The position numbers and the translations under genes are program-made. Shown one piece after another: positions 27,710-34,387 of a stretch of DNA of 55,851 nt (the stretch's first letter is position 1; every line of letters starts with the position of its first letter). The stretch lies in NCBI GenBank assembly GCA_015061885.1, contig SUVS01000013.1:1-55851 (forward strand), given 5' to 3'. The DNA comes from Lentisphaerota bacterium (GTDB taxonomy: Bacteria; Verrucomicrobiota; Lentisphaeria; Victivallales; Victivallaceae). The notes under the pieces were generated by a model. That model made no database searches. It had not been told where the DNA came from and worked only from the letters and a program-made list of their open reading frames with translations.

Positions 27710-27724
27710 AATAAACCTCCGTTG

Positions 27725-28492
27725 TTATAGATTATTTATACCCTGTATGGATATGTTATGAAAACAAAGTTGTTCGTGCAATTCATCAGCTATTTTACTT
27801 ATATCCTGCCGTATTTTATCTGCCGCATGTCTGCCGGTCATGTAAACAGTGCCCAAACACAAAGAATCGTGTCCGGAAGCATCTTTTACCGGCACAGCCA
27901 GACTGGTAAGGTGGTTGTTTTCGCGCATGACAGCCACAAATCGCTTTTGGCGGATAATGGCAAGCTCTTTCAGTAATTTATCTTTGGTAAATGCTTCCGG
28001 CCATTCTGCCGGTGAGGGGAGCCCTACACTGTCAACAACCGCATTGATCACATCATTGCTCTGCAGTGCAAGCAGCAGTCTGCCGGAACTCAAGCGGTAC
28101 CAGCCGGATTTTTCAAACCAGTGGTCGGCAATGCTCAACTGTACCATGCTTTTCGGCTGGACTTTCGCCAGCGTCAGGCGTTGATTCTTCCAACAGGCTG
28201 CTACTACGCCCAGTTCCCCCAGTTCCGAGGCGATCTGGTCGGCACAGCGCTGGACAAGCATGTTGAGTATATTCTGCCGGTAAGTGCCGCCGGAGAGTTC
28301 GTAGAGTTTTTCTCCCAGACTGTAATGGCCGAAAGAACTTTTGGCAAGCAGTTGATTATCGCAGAGGGCACTTAAAATATGAGCCGCATTGCTGCGGGTG
28401 AGTTGAGTCCGTTCCACAATCTCGGCAAAACCCAGTGTATCGCCGTTGGCAAAAAGCTCCAGAACTTTAACTATTTTGGGCAGAACTTTCAT
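27725..28492 (-). CDS. IclR-family transcriptional regulator
   Basis: A 255-aa regulator. Residues 1-65 form the winged helix (VLELFANGDTLGFAEIVERTQLTRSNAAHILSAL pattern), residues 80-250 the GAF-like effector domain, with the conserved LCLGTVYMTG near residue 215. Two almost identical dyads lie at 28493 and 28593, centred exactly 100 bp apart, the first touching its start codon, so autoregulation and control of the SIS gene are likely. The ligand is unknown. Confidence 0.9.
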   Translation of the reverse strand: MKVLPKIVKVLELFANGDTLGFAEIVERTQLTRSNAAHILSALCDNQLLAKSSFGHYSLGEKLYELSGGTYRQNILNMLVQRCADQIASELGELGVVAACWKNQRLTLAKVQPKSMVQLSIADHWFEKSGWYRLSSGRLLLALQSNDVINAVVDSVGLPSPAEWPEAFTKDKLLKELAIIRQKRFVAVMRENNHLTSLAVPVKDASGHDSLCLGTVYMTGRHAADKIRQDISKIADELHEQLCFHNISIQGINNL

Positions 28493-28509
28493 ATTTCACA
28501 ATAAGAAAT
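28493..28509. promoter_or_regulatory. Putative IclR operator, site 1
   Basis: ATTTCACAATAAGAAAT: five-base arms ATTTC/GAAAT around a seven-base centre. It abuts the IclR start codon and matches site 2 at 15 of 17 positions. Confidence 0.65.
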
Positions 28510-28592
28510 AAAAATAATAAAATCACCTGATACAATAGGAATATATCCTGAAAAATAAAGGTTTACAAGTTTAATAATGAAAAAAAACATAA

Positions 28593-28609
28593 ATTTCTCA
28601 ATGAGAAAT
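28593..28609. promoter_or_regulatory. Putative IclR operator, site 2
   Basis: ATTTCTCAATGAGAAAT lies inside a perfect 9+1+9 palindrome (28592-28610). Same motif as site 1, spaced 100 bp centre to centre. The rest of 28493-28740 is AT-rich with no gene. Confidence 0.68.
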
Positions 28610-28740
28610 TCTCCGGGAGTCTGTTTATTTAATGGCTAAAAGCATACGATTTCGGCAGAATAAAAAATCCACTGTTGAGCAGAAAAAACATCTTAAAACA
28701 GTATAAAGTGTGAAAAGTTGAATATTTAATTCAAAAAAAT

Positions 28741-28768
28741 TTGCAAAATTGCAAATAAAATGTAAATT
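28741..28768 (+). promoter_or_regulatory. Putative promoter of tRNA-Ala
   Basis: TTGCAA, 16-nt spacer, TAAATT, placed 17 nt before the tRNA 5' end. It resembles the promoter proposed for the tRNA-Gly genes (TTGCAT, 16 nt, TAATTT). Confidence 0.5.
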
Positions 28769-28785
28769 AATGCAATCAAAATACT

Positions 28786-28862
28786 GGGGAAGTAGCTCAG
28801 TTGGCTAGAGCATCACACTGGCAGTGTGAGGGTCGAGGGTTCGAGTCCCTTTTTCTCCACCA
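28786..28862 (+). tRNA. tRNA-Ala (anticodon GGC), CCA encoded
   Basis: A full cloverleaf of 77 nt: acceptor GGGGAAG/TTTCTCC with the G3:U70 pair that marks alanine tRNAs, D-arm GCTC/GAGC, anticodon stem TCACA/TGTGA with loop CTGGCAG, and a T-loop TTCGAGT. CCA is in the gene. The T-stem and acceptor have several wobble pairs. Its 3' end runs directly into the 130-bp tandem repeats. Confidence 0.95.
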
Positions 28863-29412
28863 TCCTTCGCTAAAGCTACGGATGGCAAGCCGAAAGGATT
28901 GCTATCCGTAGATTTTTTTTGCTTGCAAAAACAAGCGAAGTGAAACGAAGTGAGCGAAGGATGCCCTCCATAGCACGAAGTGCGACGGAGGGCGGAAGTA
29001 TGATTTTAGATATGGCAAGCCGTAAGGTTTGCTATCCGTAGATTTTTTTTGCTTGCAAAAACAAGCGAAGTGAAACGAAGTGAGCGAAGGATGCCCTCCA
29101 TAGCACGAAGTGCGACGGAGGGCGGAAGTATGATTTTAGATATGGCAAGCCGCAAGGTTTGCTATCCGTAGATTTTTTTTGCTTGCAAAAACAAGCGAAG
29201 TGAAACGAAGTGAGCGAAGGATGCCCTCCATAGCACGAAGTGCGACGGAGGGCGGAAGTATGATTTTAGATATGGCAAGCAGTAAGGTTTGCTATCCGTA
29301 GATTTTTTTTGCTTGCAAAAATAAGCGAAGTGAAACGAAGCGAGCGAAGGATGCCCGGAATTTTATCCTCCGTAGCTTCAGCGGAGGAGGAAGCCTTATT
29401 GCGACGGAGGGC
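28863..29412 (+). repeat. Four 130-bp tandem repeats with GNRA-capped hairpins
   Basis: Four copies with an exact 130-bp period (tetraloops at 28892, 29022, 29152 and 29282). Each has a stem GGCAAGCC/GGTTTGCT (with wobbles) capped by GAAA, GTAA, GCAA or GTAA, then T8, then GCTTG/CAAGC, repeated CGAAGTGA motifs, and a CCCTCC/GGAGGG stem enclosing GCAC-GAA-GTGC. Unit 1 has a longer 16-bp stem (28876-28911). Unit 4 diverges in its last part, where another TCCTCCG/CGGAGGA stem replaces the usual one. The array runs from the tRNA 3' end to the GIY-YIG gene. Confidence 0.9.
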
Positions 29413-29439
29413 TGAACGGCATTGCATAAGGATAAACCG

Positions 29440-29817
29440 ATGTTTTACACTTACATTTTACGCAGTCTTTTCCATCCTGAACAGCGTTATATCGGCAGTA
29501 CAAGAGATTTGAAACCCCGTCTTGCCAAACACAACGCAGGCGAAGTTCCGCATACATCCAAATTCGAATCGTGGAAAATCGAAACAGCAGTTGCGTTTTC
29601 ATCAAAAGAAAAAGCCTATGCATTTGAAGCATATCTTCAAACTCATAGCGGCAGAGAATTTGCCAATCGCCACTTCCGATATTGTATCCAAAAATATTTT
29701 TCAGAAGTTGTAAATTCCTATATCAATGAAATTAAAATAAAATGGCTTCCACCTACGCCGGAGGCTCCGGCGGACGAGCCGGCCCCTGGTATTGCCTTGT
29801 GCTTTCAGCTTTGCTGA
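29440..29817 (+). CDS. GIY-YIG nuclease-domain protein
   Basis: A 125-aa protein of the small GIY-YIG group (UPF0213/YhbQ-like). The motif appears as YTYIL at residues 3-7 and YIGST at 17-21; Arg27 and Glu63 (AFEAYLQT) fit the catalytic Arg and metal-binding Glu. The start at 29440 has AAGG upstream and gives the canonical N-terminus; an earlier ATG at 29422 adds six residues only. After residue ~105 the sequence (PPTPEAPADEPAP) looks like read-through into non-coding DNA. It lies next to tandem repeats and a tRNA gene, which suggests a mobile or tRNA-linked element. Confidence 0.88.
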   Translation: MFYTYILRSLFHPEQRYIGSTRDLKPRLAKHNAGEVPHTSKFESWKIETAVAFSSKEKAYAFEAYLQTHSGREFANRHFRYCIQKYFSEVVNSYINEIKIKWLPPTPEAPADEPAPGIALCFQLC

Positions 29818-29940
29818 AATGCTCAGGCTCCCCTGCGGGGTCAAACCACCCTCCGGGTTCGGTTCGGTTCGTTTTTTGTTGCACAAAAAATGCGGAATGT
29901 TTCCATTCCGCAAATCCAGCTTTACCGATCCATTTTATTC

Positions 29941-30105
29941 AGAGGCAATTTCAAAAGTCCTCAAAAGTCGCCAAAGGTATAACCTTCGCCCAGCAAAAGG
30001 AGCGTTTGCAGCGGTTACCTTCCAGGTAGCCCCCGCAAACTACCTTTTACCGTGCTGTGGTTCTACTCTTTACCTTTGTTTTGAATGACTTTTGAAATTG
30101 CCTCT
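29941..30105. repeat. Dispersed palindromic element, copy 4 (165 bp)
   Basis: Perfect 19-bp inverted ends AGAGGCAATTTCAAAAGTC and complement, then imperfect pairing inward including CAAAGGTA/TACCTTTG. The central stems GTTTGC/GCAAAC and GGTTACC/GGTAGCC pair. It lies between the GIY-YIG gene and tRNA-Asn. The remaining stretch 29818-29940 contains short GC-rich repeats and no gene that I can support. Confidence 0.8.
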
Positions 30106-30127
30106 TTAAATAAAATTTAAAATAAAA

Positions 30128-30202
30128 TGGCTCCGGCACCTGGATTCGAACCAGGGACCAAGTGGTTAACAGCCACCTACTCTACCGCTGAGCTATGCCG
30201 GA
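30128..30202 (-). tRNA. tRNA-Asn (anticodon GTT), CCA encoded
   Basis: A 75-nt cloverleaf on the minus strand: acceptor TCCGGCA/TGCCGGA (seven perfect pairs), discriminator G, CCA in the gene, anticodon stem GGTGG/CCACT with loop CTGTTAA, T-arm CCTGG/CCAGG. Confidence 0.95.
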
Positions 30203-30285
30203 GCATGAATAAATCATTCTCAATGCCTTTTAATATACTGCTGTTTTTTTTAAAAGCAAATTAAAAATGTTCTTTTTTTGCAATT

Positions 30286-32268
30286 TTATTCTCTACTCCG
30301 ACGATTATACCGCCTTTCGGAGTGTCCGGAGTGATTTCTCGTATTATAATTACTGAATTTACGGGGATTGCTTTCCGGCTTTAATTCGCTTTTCAGATAA
30401 AAACTTTCCAGCGGTTCGTATCCTTTTTCTTTCATCAGCATATTCCACGCTTCCGGTAGATGGATCTTTATAGTTACCATGCCGCCGCCCGGCACGATCA
30501 TTGTTTTATTACGGCTTGCATCGCCGGTAATCAGTATCGCTGTTTTGCCCCGTTTCATTACCGGAACTGTTTTTTCTGACTTTTTTCCGCTCCATGCCAA
30601 ATGTTCCGGCAAAGGCGTTATTTGACTGTTTTCGTTTCTGGATAGCCGATAGCTGTGTCTTTGCAATGACGCATTCATCCGGTTTTGAGCACTGCCCGGA
30701 TTGGCGTAGAAGTTGAAATATGCTCTTTCGTATAACGGCATTCTTGCGTTGGCTATCAATGCATCTTCCAACACATTTTTACTCTTGTATTTTTTCGCCA
30801 GAACTTTTGCGACCTGGCTGGTGATCAATATCGTCCGGTAAACAAACGGTGTTCCACTGCCCAGTGCGAACTGCTGCTTTTCTACTGCGTCGGCGGCGAT
30901 CAGCTCCAGTATTTTTTGCGGGTCGCTGGTTGCCGGTGCCAGATTGTTGCCCCATGCCAGCGATGACGCCGCTGTCAGCGTGTTATCGTTCAGTTGGTAC
31001 CCCATTTGCATATGATATGGCAGATATTTTATTGACAAAGCGGTTTTTTCATCTTCTGCCAAACTCCACGGCATCAAATAGCCGAATGTCCCCATCCGGT
31101 TGGCTTTGATATAGTACCCGCCCAGATTCAGCATGGCGAGATTGATAAATCTGCCCAATTTAACATTCGCTTGTGCTGAAATCGCCCCCTGTGCGTAATC
31201 GAATCCCAGTTGTCTTGCCAGAGGGCCGTTTATCCAGCAATAAGGCGTCCAGGCGTGGGTGCTGGCGAGTGTTCTGCGGAAGTCTCCGTTTGCCATTGCT
31301 TGCGTAAAAGCAATCAAAATCGGCATGAATTCAGCGGGGCACCCTGCCATTATCCCGTTGATCGCCACTGTCCGGACGGTGGTTTTGCGGTGGCCCGGAG
31401 GAATTATTGCCACAACACTGTCGGGTTTCCAATCTGTGAATTTCAGAAATTCAGCAACTCGTTCAGCAGTCGGCGGTACGATCGGCAGACCGTCCGACCA
31501 GTTGTTTTCGCTGAAAAAGTGATTTACTTCGTCTAAAGAACCATTGAATACAACTTCCCGGGCTGGTACTGCTTGTGCGTTTTGTTTTTCCTGTTTTGTA
31601 AAATCTTCCGTCAGAGCTTTTACGATTGCCGGATAAAGTATCTTACGGGTATTATTGATAAGTTCATCGCGGTCGTGAGCAGAAAATGCCCCCGGGTAAA
31701 CTGCAATCCGCGGCATTAAAACTCCGGCATTGCGGGCGGTCACTTGGGCCTGCACAGCAAAACTGGGGGCCGCAATCATAACTGCCGGTATTTGTACGTA
31801 TTCAGCAGCAATACAGGACCCCATCTCTTTGGGCGTACACAACCCGCAGCCGCCGTTACCGGAAATCACGGCATCGACTTTGAATTTTTTCAGCTTGGCG
31901 GTAAACTCATCTTTTTGCTTGCGGATAACCCCCGGTGCCGGATAAGGGCCGGCGGAACCGATTTCGTTAAGCAGCAGTATTTTTGCGGATGGATAATCTT
32001 TCAATATCAGCTTTTTTAATTCAACATGGGTAACATGTGCCATAAAACTGCCGCCGACTATGGCAATCGTTTTATTGTTGAGTGTTTTTAAGCGAGGTGC
32101 CTGATTTATGGGTTTGACACTGCTTGTCCCTACCGGCGACAGCACTTTGAACATTGCACCTTTATCTTGAACCGCTCCCGGCAAATTGCAGCTGTTTTGC
32201 CCGCAGACTTCGGCAGATTGCAGGTTTATTGCTGCAAAAAACAGCAGTAACGATATTTTTTTGATCAT
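30286..32268 (-). CDS. Exported UGSC-family-like protein (CGLC in place of UGSC)
   Basis: A 660-aa protein with a signal peptide (residues 1-18). Residues ~60-225 resemble the domain of UGSC (seleno)proteins, where Sec/Cys-Gly-Ser-Cys is the redox motif; here it reads CGLC at 141-144. The C-terminal part starts near 245 with NNWSDGLPIVPPTAERVAEF and continues with the conserved hydrophobic GLRY-type core (INGPLARQLGFDYAQGA, LGRFINLAMLNLGG) usually found in the second domain of that family. Family function is not known to me beyond a suggested thiol-redox role. Export of such a protein is unusual. No Sec codon or SECIS is needed, since Cys is encoded. Confidence 0.75.
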   Translation of the reverse strand: MIKKISLLLFFAAINLQSAEVCGQNSCNLPGAVQDKGAMFKVLSPVGTSSVKPINQAPRLKTLNNKTIAIVGGSFMAHVTHVELKKLILKDYPSAKILLLNEIGSAGPYPAPGVIRKQKDEFTAKLKKFKVDAVISGNGGCGLCTPKEMGSCIAAEYVQIPAVMIAAPSFAVQAQVTARNAGVLMPRIAVYPGAFSAHDRDELINNTRKILYPAIVKALTEDFTKQEKQNAQAVPAREVVFNGSLDEVNHFFSENNWSDGLPIVPPTAERVAEFLKFTDWKPDSVVAIIPPGHRKTTVRTVAINGIMAGCPAEFMPILIAFTQAMANGDFRRTLASTHAWTPYCWINGPLARQLGFDYAQGAISAQANVKLGRFINLAMLNLGGYYIKANRMGTFGYLMPWSLAEDEKTALSIKYLPYHMQMGYQLNDNTLTAASSLAWGNNLAPATSDPQKILELIAADAVEKQQFALGSGTPFVYRTILITSQVAKVLAKKYKSKNVLEDALIANARMPLYERAYFNFYANPGSAQNRMNASLQRHSYRLSRNENSQITPLPEHLAWSGKKSEKTVPVMKRGKTAILITGDASRNKTMIVPGGGMVTIKIHLPEAWNMLMKEKGYEPLESFYLKSELKPESNPRKFSNYNTRNHSGHSERRYNRRSRE

Positions 32269-32410
32269 AATATGGCACTCCAGGGATAGTTTGGTTACAA
32301 CATTTATAATGATTTATCTATCAATTTTATTGTTGCAGAAAAGATTTTTTTGCTTGACAAATGTTCTTTTCAAGCTACATTAAAATCATAACCGCAAAAG
32401 GAGTTTTTTT

Positions 32411-33031
32411 ATGAATGTATTGCTTGTCAATGGCAGTCCGCATCAGAATGGTTGTGTTTTTACTGCTTTGTCGGAAATTTCATCCTCTCTGGCTCGTGAA
32501 AATGTGTCAAGCGAAATATTCTGGATCGGCAATCAGCCTGTCCGCGGCTGTATCGGTTGCTGTAAATGCCGCGAAGATGGAGCGGCAGGTTGTGTTTTTG
32601 CTGATCCGCTTTATAATGCTCTGGTGGAAAAACTGCAAAATGCTGATGGCATTATTATCGGTTCGCCGGTTTATTACGCCGGGCCTCCAGGACAACTTTG
32701 CTCCATTCTTGACCGCGTGTTTTTCTCGGCGGCAAAGTTTTTGAAGCATAAACCTGCGGCCTGTGTGGTAAACTGCCGGCGCGGCGGAGCAAGTTCCACC
32801 TTTGACCGGCTCAATAAGTATTTCACCATTTTGCAAATGCCGGTCGTTTCCAGTCAATACTGGAATTCCACGCACGGTTTCACTCCAGAAGATGTCAAAA
32901 AAGATCTGGAAGGCTTGCAAACCATGCGGACTTTGGCTCGAAATATGGCATTTTTGCTTAAAAGTAATGCTGCCGCCGCTCTGCCGTTACCGGAACCGGA
33001 AACTCCAGTTGCAACCAATTTTATATCGTAA
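32411..33031 (+). CDS. Flavodoxin-like NAD(P)H-dependent FMN reductase
   Basis: A 206-aa protein of the NADPH-dependent FMN reductase/flavodoxin family: NGSPHQNG binds the FMN phosphate (residues 7-14), GSPVYYAGPPGQL (around 91-103) closes over the isoalloxazine ring, and a C-x2-C pair (CIGCCKC) lies at residues 47-53. It may reduce quinones, metals or iron-sulfur proteins. AAAAGGAG precedes the ATG. Followed by the two tRNA-Gly genes. Confidence 0.9.
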   Translation: MNVLLVNGSPHQNGCVFTALSEISSSLARENVSSEIFWIGNQPVRGCIGCCKCREDGAAGCVFADPLYNALVEKLQNADGIIIGSPVYYAGPPGQLCSILDRVFFSAAKFLKHKPAACVVNCRRGGASSTFDRLNKYFTILQMPVVSSQYWNSTHGFTPEDVKKDLEGLQTMRTLARNMAFLLKSNAAAALPLPEPETPVATNFIS

Positions 33032-33108
33032 AAAAAGTGCTGTAATGCTGAAAAGTGCTGATTTAAGAGGTTTTTTTGAGAAAAAACAACTTTTTTTCGC
33101 TTTTTTAT

Positions 33109-33136
33109 TTGCATTTTTCAATTTTTGTGGTAATTT
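33109..33136 (+). promoter_or_regulatory. Putative promoter of the tRNA-Gly pair
   Basis: TTGCAT, 16-nt spacer, TAATTT, 22 nt before the first tRNA. Same layout as the tRNA-Ala promoter. Confidence 0.5.
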
Positions 33137-33158
33137 AATTAAACAGCAAAAGAGATAT

Positions 33159-33234
33159 GCGAGTGTAACTCAGCTGGTAGAGTATCACGTTGCCAACGTG
33201 ACTGTCGACGGTTCGAATCCGTTCACTCGCTCCA
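33159..33234 (+). tRNA. tRNA-Gly (anticodon GCC), copy 1
   Basis: 76 nt: acceptor GCGAGTG/CACTCGC, D-arm ACTC/GAGT, anticodon stem TCACG/CGTGA with loop TTGCCAA, T-arm GACGG/CCGTT, discriminator T and encoded CCA. Confidence 0.95.
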
Positions 33235-33265
33235 TTTTTTCTTTTCTGAACTCCTTTGTTAAGGT

Positions 33266-33341
33266 GCGAGTGTAACTCAGCTGGTAGAGTATCACGTTGC
33301 CAACGTGACTGTCGACGGTTCGAATCCGTTCACTCGCTCCA
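33266..33341 (+). tRNA. tRNA-Gly (anticodon GCC), copy 2
   Basis: Identical in all 76 bases to copy 1, 31 nt downstream, probably on the same transcript. The intervening sequence is not duplicated. Confidence 0.95.
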
Positions 33342-33534
33342 TTTTTTTTGCCCTGATTTCTGTTTTTATTCCGCTGTAATGCTTTGTACGATCTGTTTTA
33401 TTACCTTTTATTACGATTTTTTTTGAAAAAATTTTTTTTATGCACAATAAAACTGACCAGTCAGTCATTTATATGATTGAAAGCTGATGCTTTCAGCTCA
33501 AAAAACTTAATCAACTTAAAGAAAGGTTTTGATT

Positions 33535-33861
33535 ATGAAAAAGATGACGATTGGTTTGTTTGCAGTTGCCACAATGTTGGTTGCAGTTCCGGAAGCGATG
33601 GCAGATCATCATGGCAAGCATCATGGTAAAGGTAATGATGGCTTGAGATTGGCTGCCGGAATTGTAAATCTGGTAAAAGAAATCGTTGCTCCTGCTCCGA
33701 AAGTGGTTTATGCTCCTCCGCCGACGGTCATTGCTCCGCAGCCGCATGTTTATCGCAAGCCGGAACCGCCCAAGCCGCCCAAGCCGCCCAAGCCGCACAG
33801 GGATCCGCGAAAAGGTGCAAAGCATAAACCGCAACCTCCGCGTGGCGGACACAAACGCTGA
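33535..33861 (+). CDS. Secreted Pro/His/Lys-rich small protein
   Basis: A 108-aa protein with a clear signal peptide (cleavage after AMA at residue 23). The mature part starts with DHHGKHHGKG and ends with a long run of PKPP and PHR repeats, rich in basic residues. AGAAAGG precedes the ATG at 33535. It could be an envelope or metal-binding protein; I recognise no family. Downstream are several strong hairpins. Confidence 0.72.
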   Translation: MKKMTIGLFAVATMLVAVPEAMADHHGKHHGKGNDGLRLAAGIVNLVKEIVAPAPKVVYAPPPTVIAPQPHVYRKPEPPKPPKPPKPHRDPRKGAKHKPQPPRGGHKR

Positions 33862-33951
33862 TAATAACAACGATTCGTTGTCAAACTCCAAGACACAATA
33901 CCTCCGCTGGCAGCTCACGCGGCGGCACGTTGCGAACAGATGTGATGGGTA

Positions 33952-34071
33952 TGCACCGGATTTGTTATCCGGTGCACGAGCGGCTTCGCCGCGAAGCATC
34001 CCCGGAGTTGAGCGAAGCTCCCGGCGTTTGAGGGCACCGTGTCAGCGGTGGTTAAGGCGGCGTATGCCGCC
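33952..34071. repeat. Cluster of GC-rich hairpins
   Basis: In order: TGCACCGGAT/ATCCGGTGCA with loop TTGTT (33952-33976), GCGGC-TTC-GCCGC (33980-33992), and GGCGGC-GTAT-GCCGCC (34056-34071). They follow the small secreted protein gene and look like an intergenic repeat cluster rather than a simple terminator. Confidence 0.55.
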
Positions 34072-34135
34072 GCTATAATTAAAAAAAACGCCAGGTAACT
34101 CGCACTGGATATTGTTGCCGTTGGAGCAATGGGTT

Positions 34136-34176
34136 CCAAGTGGACAATGCAATGCCCACTTGGGATGTGCATTGTC
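34136..34176. other. Two overlapping alternative hairpins
   Basis: CCAAGTGG (34136-34143) pairs with CCACTTGG (34156-34163), or GACAATGCA (34143-34151) pairs with TGCATTGTC (34168-34176). The two stems interlock, so only one (or a pseudoknot) can form. No gene lies within 33862-34387. Confidence 0.5.
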
Positions 34177-34329
34177 TGTTATATCGAATAATTTTATAAG
34201 TCAATCCGCACAAAAACAATATTGCGGAAGTTATTTCACAAACATCCCGTTTAAGCAAGAGCTGATATATGTTTGGGGTATTGGTAAATAATGATTTTTT
34301 ATAGAATTGAACGGAAAAAAATAGAAAAA

Positions 34330-34362
34330 GGCTGTTGCAAAAGTTTGAGTTTTGCAACAGCC
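34330..34362 (-). terminator. Terminator of glutamate dehydrogenase gene
   Basis: GGCTGTTGCAAAA pairs perfectly with TTTTGCAACAGCC; on the minus strand a TTTTTC run follows. It lies 26 nt after the stop. Confidence 0.88.
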
Positions 34363-34387
34363 CATGTGATCTTTTACTGATGGCTTA

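Noticed and set aside
28863..29412. CRISPR-like array
   Set aside because: The units are contiguous near-identical 130-bp repeats with no unique spacers, and there are no cas genes nearby.
28786..29817. Integrated genetic element with a duplicated tRNA 3' end (att sites)
   Set aside because: I looked for a second copy of the tRNA-Ala 3' sequence up to 30 kb and did not see one; no integrase is present.
29818..29940. Extension of the GIY-YIG protein
   Set aside because: The stop at 29817 is clear and the following GC-rich, Pro-coding repeats resemble non-coding DNA.
30286..32268. Selenoprotein with in-frame TGA
   Set aside because: The redox motif is encoded by Cys codons (CGLC) and no in-frame TGA interrupts the gene.
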